From positions 51,801,946-51,865,945 of the forward strand of contig NC_134465.1 of the NCBI RefSeq assembly GCF_047948215.1: DNA of 64,000 nucleotides. Direction: 5' to 3'. Below the pieces are notes generated by a model. The model made no database searches and was not told where the DNA came from. It saw only the letters and a program-made list of their open reading frames with translations. A program made the translations under genes and the position numbers. The DNA is from Lycorma delicatula. Taxonomy: Eukaryota > Arthropoda > Insecta > Hemiptera > Fulgoridae. Shown here one piece after another: positions 20,061-31,528 of this stretch. Each line of letters starts with the position of its first letter. Positions within the stretch are counted from its first letter, which is position 1.

Positions 20061-20387
20061 CAATTTTTTCTTCCAAAACAGTGGATATTTGCAGAGATAA
20101 ATTATAAATAAAATCTAACCAACCTTACCTACGCTTACTTCCCTCTACCTATTCGCTAACCCATTTTTTAATATTTCTACTTGTCAACTTTATTTAAACA
20201 TTGGTCTTCCAAATGTACCTGAAGAGGTCTAATATAAGCATTATGCTTATAATTATAATCTAACCAAACTACGTTCGCTTCGTTCTCTAATCTTGACTAG
20301 CGAGCGAAGCGATCGTAGGTTAAGTTTGGTTTGATTATATTTATAATTTCTCTGTAAATACCCACTGATTTGGGGAAAAAAAGATTG
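20061..20387. repeat. Foldback element, about 62-bp imperfect inverted arms
   Basis: Left arm 20061-20123 (CAGTGGATATTTGCAGAGAT.AATTATAAATA.AATC.AACCAA) is answered on the opposite strand by 20326-20387 (CAGTGGGTATTTACAGAGA.AATTATAAATATAATCAAACCAA). Inner sequences near the loop carry CGCTTCG/CGAAGCG motifs. No ORF. MITE-like, but no target duplication could be fixed. Confidence 0.6.
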
Positions 20388-21823
20388 AAAAAATGGCTGT
20401 CAGATTCCCAAAAAATACTAAATTGGAAATCTTATGAAGTAGTATAAAATTAACAAAGTTCAATTTTGCTAAATCCCCAATTTTTTTTGTTAAATAGTTG
20501 TGTGATAATATGAGATTTTTGTCTCTAAATATATGTTCATATATTTAGAGATATCCCCCATTTATTATCTATAATAAGTAACTAAATAATCTATTTTTCC
20601 TAAAAAAAAATCATCGAAATTAATTTTCCTATAAATACACAAAACAATAGTATAATAAATAATATTAATGATGTATTTATATAATTTAATTGTAAACATA
20701 TTTTCTGTGTATATAACAAAATAATTAAAAAATTACAAACAAAAAATGAAACGACAAAAAAGACCTAGGTAATAAATTACGTGTACGAAGACAAAACAAA
20801 TGAATCACTCTTTATTCGTCTAAATGTCTAAACCGTTTTATGTTTTTGTTTATCCACATTCGACGAAAAAGTAATTAAAAAATATAAACGTTTACAAAAG
20901 ATAAGGTGAACATAACCGATTTTAAAAATAGATCTTTTAAATAAATTAAAAACAAAAATGACCTACCATTTTTAAAGTAGGCTATAAATAAAAACTGTAT
21001 TATTTTTAAAAAATCTATCTTCTCTTACTTTTGAAATTACTTATCAATTGGTTTAGAATTTCTGATATTGGATGCTTATCATTCTTGAGCATTATCATTA
21101 AATTTTTTAAATGAATTTGTCTTATATCAGATCGCCTACAATCATTGAAATTATGGTGTTGTTAACTAACCGATAAAAATGGATTAATAACTAATTAAAT
21201 AGAAAGAAAATAAAAATATATGCTACCAAATAAAATAAGTGTTAATATAAATTATTTAACAAAATTAAGTAAATTAAAAAGAAAATTAACTTACATTAAA
21301 TATACATGTGAAAATTAATTATTAACCGGTAATAATTATGACGCAATCCAGTAGCACCAGACGTAGTTTTCCTTAAAATAGATAATACATTTTTCATTTA
21401 ATTACCACTACTATTTTCCAGTTAATATTAAAAATAAATGTGACTCAAACACTACGCAGGCACAAACTATTTAAAAATTACATCGTTATAAACAAATAGC
21501 ACACCACCTGTATAAACCATATATGGTAAAACAACAATAAAATAAAAACTCAGTCGTAGGATGTAGATGCATACAAACGTCTTTAAACAGATTAAAAATC
21601 AACACAGATGCTACGAACTAACAAGTGGGTCGGATGTTTTTAACCAAACAATTCACGATACACTTATACAGAACCACTATGGTGATGTGAATGAGACGAC
21701 AGCGCTGCAATACCACTTGCAACAACGTCAGTCTAACTTTCAATTCCCCCTCCACTTTTTTTTAAACTACACACAATTCTGTCTGATGAATACAACTAGT
21801 TAATTTTTTTTTTTAGCGCAGCA

Positions 21824-21826
<3 letters not shown>
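20388..21826. other. A+T-rich stretch without recognised genes
   Basis: Contains a 14-bp-arm palindrome at 20522-20551 (TCTCTAAATATATG and its complement around TT) and a 78-codon ORF near 21567-21803 with no recognisable motif. Otherwise no feature I can support. Confidence 0.5.

Positions 21827-21882
<56 letters not shown>
21827..21882. repeat. (TA)n microsatellite
   Basis: Long alternating TA tract of about 50 bp. Confidence 0.92.
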
Positions 21883-21884
<2 letters not shown>

Positions 21885-22365
21885 TTTTTTTTCGTTTAAC
21901 TTATTAGTTTATCATGATTTTCTTATATCTTATGTTAATTTATTTTAATTACCGGTAAATATCATTTCTGTTATTTATAATATGTTAATATAATACTCAT
22001 GTTAAATACGAATATATTTCTGTATTCAATAGAAAATACAAAAAATACTTAACTGTTTTATTTAAACAGATTTCTTCTCCAAGAATATAATAAACTTTCA
22101 GGACATGTTTTATTGCTAAAAATAAAAAATAAAGTTCATGTAAACATAAGTTCGAAAACGTTTCGTTAGCAATTGTCGGCTATCAAAAGATAGCCGCTAA
22201 GATTAAGACTGATTGTAATTCCTGGGATCATATATGTGAAATATGACCAGAAAAATTAAAAAAAATAGGTCCCATAACTTTATTTTTAGTAGTTTTTGAT
22301 AAATCTGGGGTAAAAGACAAAAGATTGGGTCAATAAACATATTATTTTTATATTTAGCGTAAAAC
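21883..22365. other. A+T-rich spacer with one short hairpin
   Basis: Near 22173-22192, CGGCTATC and GATAGCCG form an 8-bp hairpin around AAAA. No gene or repeat boundary otherwise. Confidence 0.5.
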
Positions 22366-22376
22366 AACATTATTAA

Positions 22377-23587
22377 TTCTATACAGAATTGAGAGGAGAG
22401 TGGAAGAAACGTTAGGAGAAGAGCAATTTGTTTTCAGGAAAAGTATAGGAACATGGGAAGCAATTTTAGGCCTCAGATTAATAGTAGAAGGAAGATTAAA
22501 GAAAAAAAAACCAACATACTTGGCACTGATAGACCTAGAAAAGGCATTCCATAACGTAAACTGGAATAAAATGTTCAGCATTTTAAAAAACCTAGAATTC
22601 AAATACAGAGATAGAAGAACGATTGCTAACATTTACAGGAACCAAACAGCAACAGTAATAATTGAAGAACTTAAGAAAGAAGTCGTAATAAAAAAGGGAG
22701 TCCGACAAGGATGTTCCCTATCCCCGTTACTTTTTAATCTTTACGTAGAACTAGCAGTTAATGATATTAAAGAATAACTTAGATCCGAAGAAACAGTACA
22801 AGGTGAAAAGATAAAGATGCTACGATGATATTGTTATTCTAGCTGAGAGTAAAAAGGATTTAGAAGGAACAATGAACGGTATGGATGAAGTCCTACGCAA
22901 GAATTGCCGCATGAAAATAAACAAGAACAAAACGAACGTATGAAATATAAATAAAGAAGATGGACCACTGAATATAAAAATAGGAAGAAAACAGATTATG
23001 CAGGTAGAAGAGTTTTGTTATTTGGGAAGTAGAATTACTTAAAATGGACGAAGCAGGAGAGATATAAAATGCCGAATAGGACTGGCGAAACGAGCTTTCA
23101 GTCAGAAATATAATTTGCTTACATCAATGATTAATTTAAACGACAGAAAACCATTTTTGAAAGTATATGTTTGGAACGTCGCTTTATATGGAAGTGAAAC
23201 TTGGACGATCGGAGTACCTGAAAAGAAAAGATTAGAAGCTTTTGAAAAGTGCTATAGGAGAATGTTAAAAATCAGACGGGTGGATAAAGTGACAAATGAA
23301 GAGATGTTGCGGCAAATCGATGAAGAAAGACGCATTTGGAAAAATATAGTTAAATGAAGAGACAGACTTATAGGCAACATATTAAGGCATCCTCGAATAG
23401 TCGCTTTAATATTGGAGGGAGAGGTAGAATGAAAAAATCATGCAGGCAGACAACGTTTGGAATATGTAAAAAAATTATTAGGGATGTAGGATGTAGGGAG
23501 TACACCGAAATGAAACGACTGGTACTAGATGGGGAATCTTGGAGAACTGCATCAAACCAGTCAAATGACTGAAGACAAAAAAAAAAA
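22377..23587 (+). mobile_element. LINE family 1, copy 4 (5'-truncated)
   Basis: RT region to poly(A). It starts within 'LYRIERRVEETLGEEQF' and ends at CCAGTCAAATGACTGAAGAC followed by A's. Flanks AACATTATTAA (from 22366) and AACATTGTTAA (from 23588) form a plausible target duplication with one mismatch. Older than copies 1 and 2 by its number of stops. Confidence 0.88.
22400..23572 (+). pseudogene. LINE reverse transcriptase pseudogene
   Basis: Frame 22400-22777 keeps 'ALIDLEKAFHNVNW' (the usual D-N-V-D replaced by H-N-V-N) and 'GVRQGCSLSPLLFNLYVEL'. The catalytic FADD region near 22815 has lost bases, leaving 'MLR.(deletion)DIVIL'. Stops occur near 22776 and 23039. The C-terminal part resumes at 23115-23357 and, in another frame, to 23572. 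Loss of the FADD motif makes it certainly inactive. Confidence 0.88.
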
Positions 23588-23689
23588 AACATTGTTAAAT
23601 GCTTAATAAGCATACAACAGGTTTAAATGAAACTTATAGAGAGTTCGATTTTGAGTAAAATTGTTTGAATAAAGTCCACGCCCACTAAT

Positions 23690-23905
23690 ATTTTGGTAAA
23701 TTTTTTCTGGATCGTTACAAGGCAGGGGAAGACCCCTGCCTTGTAACGATCCTGGTTTCCATATCATCCCCTCCGTTCCTAGTCCTGATAATCTTTACCG
23801 GAAGTCGTCTTTTAGACTATATAAACCTGATAACACAACACCAGAGACCAGTTTGGTCTGTGTCAGGATGCCACCAGTTCAAATGCCTTGGCAGACATTT
23901 CCTTC
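23690..23905 (-). repeat. GC-richer dispersed repeat W, copy 1
   Basis: The minus strand reads GGTGGCATCCTGACACAGAC, then CTAAAAGACGACTTCCGGTAAA, then GGACTAGGAACGGAGGGGAT and GGATCGTTACAAGGCA with GGGGTCTTCCCC. The same ordered blocks appear at 31235-31495, 39755-39970 and 40030-40220. Unclassified; perhaps the 5' or 3' untranslated part of a retroelement. Confidence 0.7.
23709..23752. repeat. Perfect palindrome, 20-bp arms, 4-nt loop
   Basis: GGATCGTTACAAGGCAGGGG at 23709-23728, AAGA loop, exact reverse complement at 23733-23752. It lies at the end of repeat W copy 1, whose usual end contains only one arm. Confidence 0.97.
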
Positions 23906-24641
23906 AGTGTATTGACACATCCTACTATCGCCTTCAGATGGCCTCTTCCAACTACGACCACCCTACCTTAACCTACTACGCACAACTAACAAATTAACCG
24001 ATTCGCAGAAGCGCGATCCCCGTATCTTCTTCTAACACCAAAAGTTACACATAAAAACTCTTCCTATATCTAATTTCAATTAGACTATGCACTCAAATTG
24101 AATCTTTAAACACCAAAAATACCATCCTCATACCACTAAAACAAGTGTTGATCGCAACAACGATCATTTTATCCTACAATTTAATTTATTCAAAGTCCTC
24201 TTGATTTATTTAAAAATCAAGAAACTGATTTGCAAATTTAATAAGCCTCTAATGAAAACATACCCTATTTCTGCTCTGGTCCGCTTTCAGGAGCTAAGTC
24301 AATGCCTACACTTGTTGGAGCTACACCGCAGCTTCATCACACTGTTTTCTATACATTCATCTCATCCTAGCAGCGAATAACTCAGCTAACCGAGGCTCGA
24401 AGCCAAAACGCTTATCTTGGCGAAGTAAGCACCCAGGCGGGACGCTAATCACCCAAGTTAATATTCTATCTTTACATCTTTAACACAATCAGACCCCCTC
24501 AACAATCCTCCATAGGGGTAAGAATCTAAAGAAGCCAGAAACTATGTCCCATTCCCTTTCGGTTTTCCAATTAATTTGCAGATCACAATTGATTCTCGCA
24601 AGTTTCTCTAGCTACTTTGGTACGTTCAGTTTCGTAACTTT
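23906..24641. other. Pyrimidine-biased stretch, no recognised gene
   Basis: Plus strand unusually C-rich relative to neighbours, possibly a continuation of repeat W in minus orientation. I see no ORF with a known motif. Confidence 0.35.
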
Positions 24642-24818
24642 CTTTCTTTTTCCTGTTTAGCCTCCGGTAATTACCTTTCACATAATACGTCAGAGGATGA
24701 TATGTATGAGTGTAAATGAAGTGTAGTCTTGTACAGTCTCAGTTCGACCATTCCTGAGATGTGTGGTTAATTGAAAACCAACCACCAAAGAACACCGGTA
24801 TCCACGATCTAGTATTCA
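24642..24818 (-). mobile_element. SINE family 1, 5'-truncated
   Basis: Minus-orientation 3' half: tail complement CTTTTTCCTGTTTAGCCTCC, body through CACCGGTATCCACGATCTAG, then breaks off. The tRNA-like head is missing. Confidence 0.88.
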
Positions 24819-24980
24819 GCTTCTTACGTGAGGCAGACATAGTATACGTCATAAGTGACCCTACACTCCGGATACAAAAGCCTGAATTAATCAAACCAAA
24901 TCTGGCCAACCAATCTCGAAAAGCACCATATCAAGAAAGAAATTGTGTAATATGCCTATTGGGAGAAATCCACTTAACTA

Positions 24981-26299
24981 CAGGTTGTCCCATATAAAAC
25001 GCAACTCATCAATCACTCATCCTTGAAATTTCAAAAGTCAAGCTTACTCCCTTACTCGTTACTGAAATGGACTCGTCCAACATCTGAACATCGCGGCGAC
25101 GCAGTAGAACACTACCGATAGTAACAACAATGCAATCATAACGTTCAGTGTATTGCTAGAAACAAGTTGGTGTTTTCGCTAGATGAACGAGTTTTCATTG
25201 TCGAGTCGTACTTCAGTACGAAATCAGCGGTTGTAGTGCAAGATTTGTTTCGCCATAAGTACCCAGATAAACCAACTCCTAACATAACATCAGTATTAAG
25301 ATTAGTTGCAAAATTTAGAGAGACCGGTTCAGTTAATAACAAGGAACACAAAAGATCAGCGTCGGTGTTGAATACAGATACAGACACTGAAATGAAAGAC
25401 CGATTACTCGCCTCGCCAAATAAATCGATCGGATGTTTGTCTGCTGAAATTAATTTGTCTAAATCAACTGTTCATCGGGCGACCGAATGATTACAATTAC
25501 GACCTTACCGCATTCAAACGGTTCATCAACTTCTTGAGCCCGACAAAGAAAAACAGCTACAATATTGTCAACGGTTCCGTCGATTTCTGCGCGAGGGAAT
25601 TAATTTTATGGATTCGTTATTTTTCACAGATGAAGCACGGTTTCATTTGGATGGCTACGTAAACAGCCAAAATAGTAGAATTTGGAGCGCTGAAAATCCC
25701 CACGTTTATCACGAAAAACAATTACAGCCGCAGAAGTCGGGCATGTGGTGAGCGATATCGCGGAAGAAAATAATCGGTCCTATTTTTTTAGAGTACACCA
25801 TTAATGCAGAACGATATAAGGATATTTTATTTCAGTTCATCGCACTCTTGGAAGAGGAAGACAGACACATGACGGTGCGACATCGCACTACGCAGGTTCA
25901 ACTTCTGATTTCGTCGAGGAATTCTTTGGTAATCGTGTTGTCGGTCGAGGCTTGTGGCCACCAAGATCTCCAGATTTGACTGCGGCGGATTTTTTTCTAC
26001 GGGGTTACCTCAAAGAAAAAGCCAACAGCAACAAACCACGAACACTTGAACAATTGAAAGTCAATATTGAACAAGCTGTATTAAATATCCAGCCACAAAC
26101 TTTGAAAAAACTTGCATGATACGCTGTAAAAAGAAGTGAAGCTTGTATTCAAGAAGATGGCGGCAACTTCCAACGTTTACTCTAAATGTAAGGTAATGGA
26201 TGGTAATAATAAAAATTACATTTACATTTACACATGCCTTTTTATTATTTCAATACCTACCAATATAAGGTTGGTTTGCGTTTTATATGGGACACTCTG
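24981..26299 (+). mobile_element. Tc1/mariner-superfamily transposon with 24-bp TIRs
   Basis: A 1319-bp element flanked by TA at 24979-24980 and 26300-26301. Ends match in inverted orientation at 22 of 24 positions, with core TGTCCCATATAAAACGCAA. The plus strand encodes a broken transposase. Both boundaries are clear. Confidence 0.93.
25155..26119 (+). pseudogene. Transposase pseudogene (HTH plus DDE core)
   Basis: An opening 'SLDERVFIVESYFSTKSAVV' and 'FRHKYPDKPTPNITSVLRLV' match the helix-turn-helix N-terminus of this transposase group. A second DNA-binding helix 'SVRAEINLSKSTVHR'-like block (25440-25480) precedes a stop at 25488. Next come 'LRPYRIQTVHQL', 'FCRF'-like and 'FFTDEARFHLDGYVNSQNSR' (first catalytic Asp) near 25625-25682. 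The later 'IIGPIFLEYTINAERY' block (25760-25815) is readable. The second Asp near 25870 ('HDGA..HY') and the third near 25975 are in shifted frames. At least four lesions make it inactive. Confidence 0.82.
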
Positions 26300-26301
26300 T
26301 A

Positions 26302-27477
26302 CCTGCATGCCTTTCACATCAGGAAACATTCCATGCGTGTAACGGCCGTCGGACGATTCAGTCTATCTAACGTAGCATAAACGGAAACCTTGGTATCTAT
26401 TTCTTTTACACGCCCAGAGGTAAGTTATAAGTAACCTGTCTAACCTCCAAGCTTATGTGATTATATATTAGTAAATTATTTTTATTTTTGACGCTTTTTT
26501 AGTTAGCGCTGTTCTTCTGCTTATCTTTGTTACATTTATTTTGATTAATAAAGACGCTCCTCAGGTAGTAAACATTTCCTTCGAATCACCATTGTATTGC
26601 CAAATTTTACATCAGCTTATACATTTCTACTTTTCACCACTGGTTTTACTTTCTTCTCCTTCTTAATCTTTAATTTAAATTCTTCTACAATTTTAGTCAA
26701 TATTTCTGGTAAAATGGTACGAATAGAATCTACAAATAACTAAATACAAACATAAAAATTTCGGAGTTTATTAAAAACAAAACATATAAAAATGTGACAG
26801 ATTTTAATAAAGTATTAAACGAAACAAAATTTTCAATATTACAAAAGAATTAAAAAATTTTTAAAAAATAGGCAATTAAATTAATAACAAATGAAATAGA
26901 AATAAAAAACACATCAATAAAACAATTTATTAGACATCTTGAAAGTTAATAAAAGATTAATTGTATTTAACTATTTAAAATAATTTATTTTATAAGTTGG
27001 CTAAATATTTAATTATTTTGTTTTTTTAATAACAAACATTTTATTTGTCTAGTTTAAATCTGCCACATTTTGATATGTTTTGACGTGTACTGAAAGTTTG
27101 TTACTTCGTGACTCAAACTGTATAATATTATTATAGTAAAAAATTAACACAATTTTTGGGAGTTCAACTTATTAATTCAAAGAAAAACTTTGTCAAAATT
27201 GTGTCTGTAAATACACATAAAATGTGTGTTCGTGTGTGCGCGCGTGTGATGGAGGGGTCAATAATGTTTTAGATAGTTTGACAGTTTGTGAGTTGAAGTC
27301 TGCAAGAGAGTTCTGCGGAGGTTCTAAACAAGGAGTTATTATGCGAGTTTGAAGCGATAATATTCTGCGAGGTCAGTGAAGAAGCGAATTTCTAGTGCAT
27401 ACAAGTTCGACGGGATTAAGGTGACGCCACAAGTAATTCCAGTACATGAAAACAAGAAGTGGTTCGGTGAATTACTG
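26302..27477. other. A+T-rich flank, then G-rich 0.2 kb
   Basis: No recognisable gene. The last 250 bp (27230-27477) are less A+T-rich with TGTGTG/CGCG runs and lead directly into repeat X copy 2; they may be its unmatched 5' portion. Confidence 0.45.
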
Positions 27478-28556
27478 TTAGACTAAAAGCGAAAGAGATA
27501 ATACAATAAATTTCATTCAAAAATTGTTAGGATGGTTTTATTTGTGAACAGCAGTAAAAGAACTTTATATTTGTCATATATATTGTACTAATGTTGTTAA
27601 TACAAGACTAGTGGTTAAAAGGGTTAATACTAGCGGTCATGCTAATGTTTTTTGTCAATGGGACTGAATTCTGGTTTTCAGTATTTAACTACCTGTAAAT
27701 AAATCCTGACGATTACTTTAAATCACTGTTTTTTATTAATATTATTTTTGTCTCTGAGATTCACATCCGGAATTTCAGTATGAGGGCCCATTGAGGCATA
27801 CCTCATTCAGAGCTGTGGTGCATTTAACACAGTACGTACAATCCTGCACGTCTCCAGAATTACCGATTTTTGGGTTTTTGGAATTACGACTTTAGGATCC
27901 AGGCCAAACCCACCGGGTTGGTCTAGTGGTTAACGCGTCTTCCCAAATCAGCTGATTTGGAAGTCGAGAGTTACAGCGTTCAAGTCCTAGTAAAGCCAGC
28001 TATTTTTACACGGACTTGAATACTAGATCGTGGATACCGGTGTTCTTTGGTGGTTGGGTTTCAATTAACCACACATCTCAGGTATGGTCGAACTGAGAAT
28101 GTACAAGACTACACTTCATTCACACTCATACATATCATCCTCATTCATCCTCTGAAGTATTATCTAAACGGTAGTTACCGGAGGCTAAACAGGAAAATAA
28201 AAAAGTACAAAAGGATCCAGGCCAACATTTTGTACGTATTTCTTTAAATTTTTGTTAATTAATCTGTTTGCTGTTATCACAATGGGAATAACTTTTATTG
28301 AGTTCAGTCTGTAAATTTCTTTATATTCTATTACCAGAGGGTTTATTATTATTATTATTATTTATGTGGTTGTGATTACTATGATTATTATTCTGAGTTG
28401 TTTATTATTATCGTTTATTATTCCTATTGTCATTGTTATCATTGATTTACCTCGTTTTATTTATGTTCTTAAACTAATAAATTGTAATTATATAAACATT
28501 CTCAATTGTAAATCTCTCAATATTCTGATCTAGCCGCGAACCCGCAACAATATCAT
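27478..28556 (+). repeat. Dispersed repeat X, copy 2 (with SINE inserted)
   Basis: Counterpart of 2485-2984 plus 4800-4890. It has the uninterrupted junction TTTATGTTCTTAAACTAATA that the LINE disrupted in copy 1, and about 300 bp extra between 27740 and 28340 besides a SINE. It ends with GAACCCGCAACAATATCAT. Confidence 0.75.
27908..28211 (+). mobile_element. SINE family 1, full-length, 14-bp target duplication
   Basis: Complete copy with CAAATCAGCTGATTTG and the body ending AGGCTAAACAGGAAAAT. Perfect flanks AGGATCCAGGCCAA at 27894-27907 and 28212-28225. Inserted inside repeat X copy 2. Confidence 0.95.
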
Positions 28557-29584
28557 ACCTAATATCAGTGGAGAAATTCTAAAAAATATATATATATATA
28601 AAAAGAAACGAGTTAACCATTTTAGTGGACGATACTCTACCTATATCTAAAGATAATTATTAAAAAGCAACTGAAAATTGAACGTAAGTAATAATAATTA
28701 TTATAAATAAATATTAAATAATTATTCACTGGATAGATTGTAACCATCTAAATTTAAATAAATGTATAAAACTGTTATTGCATTAGGCTTTTAAAACATA
28801 TAAATCATCAAATTACAGCCAGGATTTCGAATATCTAACAAACTTAATAGGTAATCGTATAAGTAGAAGAAATACAAGTTTTCAGGATGCCATTCCAGGA
28901 ATCGAATGCAGGTAAGCAACATAAAATTATTCTTTACTTATATAACAGAAATGATTCTATAAATGTTTTAAATTAACTTCCTCATTTGATTTTTACCGAT
29001 CTGGACGGAATAACATGTTTTAAAACACGTAATTTTTATAAGACATCAATATTTTAAAATAGTTTTCTTTTGAACTTTCAACAAGTTAATAAAATACTGT
29101 TTTAAAAAAAAATTAAATTTGTTACAATGGAACCGTACTAAAAAATTAAATGTGGTCCGTTTAATTTCCTTTATCAGATAATTAAATTATACTTCTCATT
29201 AATTAAATATATTTTTGTTTTACACATGGACTGTATGACATTATGAACACAATTTATATTTCAATCAAAAATATATCAACTTTCCTAGCTGATAGTGCAA
29301 CCGGCTTTTATTATAATAATACTATGTGTAGACAATAATGGTTTATGTAACTACTGGTATGGTAAGTAAGTGTATTCTCCTGACATTATTATATTAACCT
29401 TGAGAAACTTGATCATTCAGTTGATCCGTAGGATGAAGTCACAATTCTCACTCTCTCTCTCTCTCTCTCTGTCGCTTAGTTATACTCCCCCCCAGTTTAT
29501 GAATTGTCACGCCTACAGTAATATAACATTTTAAATGTTAAATACTAATATGAATTTCATTTCTGTATAATATACTATAAAAAT
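28557..29584. other. A+T-rich stretch, short (CT)n
   Basis: Contains a (CT)n run at about 29450-29470 beside a C-rich patch. No gene recognised. Confidence 0.5.
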
Positions 29585-29799
29585 AACCCGCCGGGATAGT
29601 CTAGTGGTTAAACTCGTTATCGCAAAATCAGCTGATTTTCAAAGTCGAAATTTCTAAGGCAGTTAGTTGTAAAGGCAGTTAGTTGCTTTTATATGGATTT
29701 GAATGCTAGATTGTGAATACAGTCTGTTCTTCGGTGGTTGGGTTTCAATTAATCACACGTCTCAGGAGTGGTCGACTTGAATCTGTTCCAGATTACATG
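29585..29799 (+). mobile_element. SINE family 1, diverged subfamily
   Basis: Head AACCCGCCGGGATAGTCTAG with A box AGTCTAGTGG and palindrome AAATCAGCTGATTT; the B-box region is replaced by a short duplication of AGGCAGTTAGTTG. The body is recognisable to about 29800. Ends without a tail, about 20 bp before the next SINE. Confidence 0.8.
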
Positions 29800-29820
29800 A
29801 TTACCGGTAGATTTACACTT

Positions 29821-30108
29821 AACCCACCGGGTTGGTCTAGTTGTGTACGCGTCTTCCCAAATCAGCTGATTTGGAAGTCGAGAGTTCCAGCGTTCAAGTC
29901 CTAGTAAAATCAGTTATTTTTACACGGATTTGAATACTAGATCGTGGATACCGGTGTTCTTTGATGGTTGGGTTTCAATTAACCACACGTCTCAGGAATG
30001 TTTGAACTGAGACTGTACAAGACTACACTTCATTTATACTCATACATATCATCCTTTGAAATATTATCTGAAAAGTAATTACCGGAGGCTAAACAGGAAA
30101 AAGAAAAG
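29821..30108 (+). mobile_element. SINE family 1, full-length
   Basis: Complete copy starting AACCCACCGGGTTGGTCTAG with the standard palindrome and AGGCTAAACAGGAAAAAG tail. It follows the diverged copy head-to-tail. No clear target duplication. Confidence 0.9.
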
Positions 30109-30478
30109 ATGGTAAGCCGGTACCGGTAACAGAATTTGCCTACATACACATGCACCCAGACCTGGCAGTAACTGGAAAAATGTTAGGAGAAATATTTATT
30201 ATAAAAATCATTTATCTGATTCGTGATAGGTTAATTTCAAAATTGAAAGAAAAAGATCAGAAACGAGATAATTTTTAGAAAATAATATAGATTAATAAAC
30301 AGTATTTAAAATATTAAAATTATGTTAATTGTAAAAAAAATTAATTTAAATAAATTAAAAAAATCGTAAGAATATTTTTAACTTTCCCTCATTTTTTTCA
30401 TTGATGAATTAATTCACCATAGAAGATAGTACGTGGGAGTTTGAGAATAGAAATCTATAGCTTATGAAAAATCCCATT

Positions 30479-30548
30479 CCTGACCGGGATTAGAACCCGG
30501 GACTTCTAGATGAAAGATCGAGACGCTACCACTCCGCCACAGAGATCG
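30479..30548 (-). repeat. tRNA-like SINE family 2 head (best copy)
   Basis: The reverse strand shows TGGCGGAGTGGTAGCGTCTC (A-box region), a CTTTCATC loop block, and GGGTTCTAATCCCGG (T-arm with 4-bp stem and B box). The acceptor stem does not pair well, so it is not a working tRNA gene. A partial copy with GGTTTGAGTC lies at 30631-30697. Confidence 0.55.
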
Positions 30549-31234
30549 GTAAAAAGCAAAACCAACAGGCTGATACTCAATCACTTATGGATGAAAATGA
30601 AGTTTTTTGCTAGTGTATAATCTTATTTTGACCAAGACTCAAACCTAGGAAAATCCGGATGAAAGGCAGAAACGCTACTACTCCGCCATAGAGGTTTTTA
30701 TATAGCCATATTATTTTTCTTTCAAAAATGATTTCGTATCCAAAAAAATTATTATGAAGAATGAGAAAAAACGATTTTACAGACAGATATTTTAGCCTTA
30801 TTATATAAATATTAGGTACAAAATATTTTCCAGATTGTTCCAAAAGTAATCCTAGTAATTTGAACACCGTCCTACCACAGAAAAAAAAACTGAGGAAAAT
30901 TGAAAAAAGATAAAAAATTAAAGGATTGAAGATTAATATTTATCACCAATAACTCTTTTTATTCTACCAGGAACATTCGGAAAGTGATCGGCTTGACACA
31001 GACATGAAGTAAAGTTGTACAAATCTCTATGATATTTGTCAAATATGATCTTTTACGTGGCTTGCTGCGAAGTCTCAAATGCGTGCTTTTGTGCGAAACC
31101 TTTGATATTAGAAGAAGGCGTGGAGAAAGCGTTTCCGCTAATCGGTTAATTTGATAGTTGAGGTTGTAAGATATGGTTGATGGTTGTGGATGGAAGGCGA
31201 TAGTAGTACACTGATAAAAATGTTTGTCAAGGCA

Positions 31235-31495
31235 TTTGCATCGGTGTCACCCGGCAGAGGTCAAACTGATGACTGTGTGCGTTACCAAGTTTAGAGGGTC
31301 GAAAAGACGACCTCTGGTAAAGCCCATCATCTGAACTTGATAACACAAGTGTTATCAAGTTTAGAGGGTCTAAAAGACCCATTTCCGGTAAAACTTAGAG
31401 GCTCTGGTAAAACCCATCAGGGCTAAGAACGGAGGATTGATGTGGCGACTAGGATCGTCACAAGGCATCTTCCCCCACGGGGGTCTGGTTGATCA
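31235..31495 (+). repeat. GC-richer dispersed repeat W, copy 2
   Basis: GCATTTGCATCGGTGTCACC, GAGGGTCGAAAAGACGACCT, CATCAGGGCTAAGAACGGAG, GGATCGTCACAAGGCATCTT with CCCC(A)CGGGGG. An internal partial duplication of 'AGTTTAGAGGGTC..AAAGAC' is present (31295-31375). The preceding 200 bp (31030-31235) are also GC-richer and may belong. Confidence 0.7.
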
Positions 31496-31528
31496 AGTAA
31501 AACAAACAAGTTTTGACATTTTCTGAAA

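Noticed and set aside
24761..24997. 78-codon plus-strand ORF ending in ICLLGEIHLTTGCPI as a host exon
   Set aside because: It begins inside the SINE fragment and ends inside the transposon TIR. The 24.82-24.98 kb part has no recognised motif.
30479..30548. A functional tRNA gene on the minus strand
   Set aside because: A and B boxes are present but the acceptor stem does not pair and similar fragments recur, so it is a SINE head.
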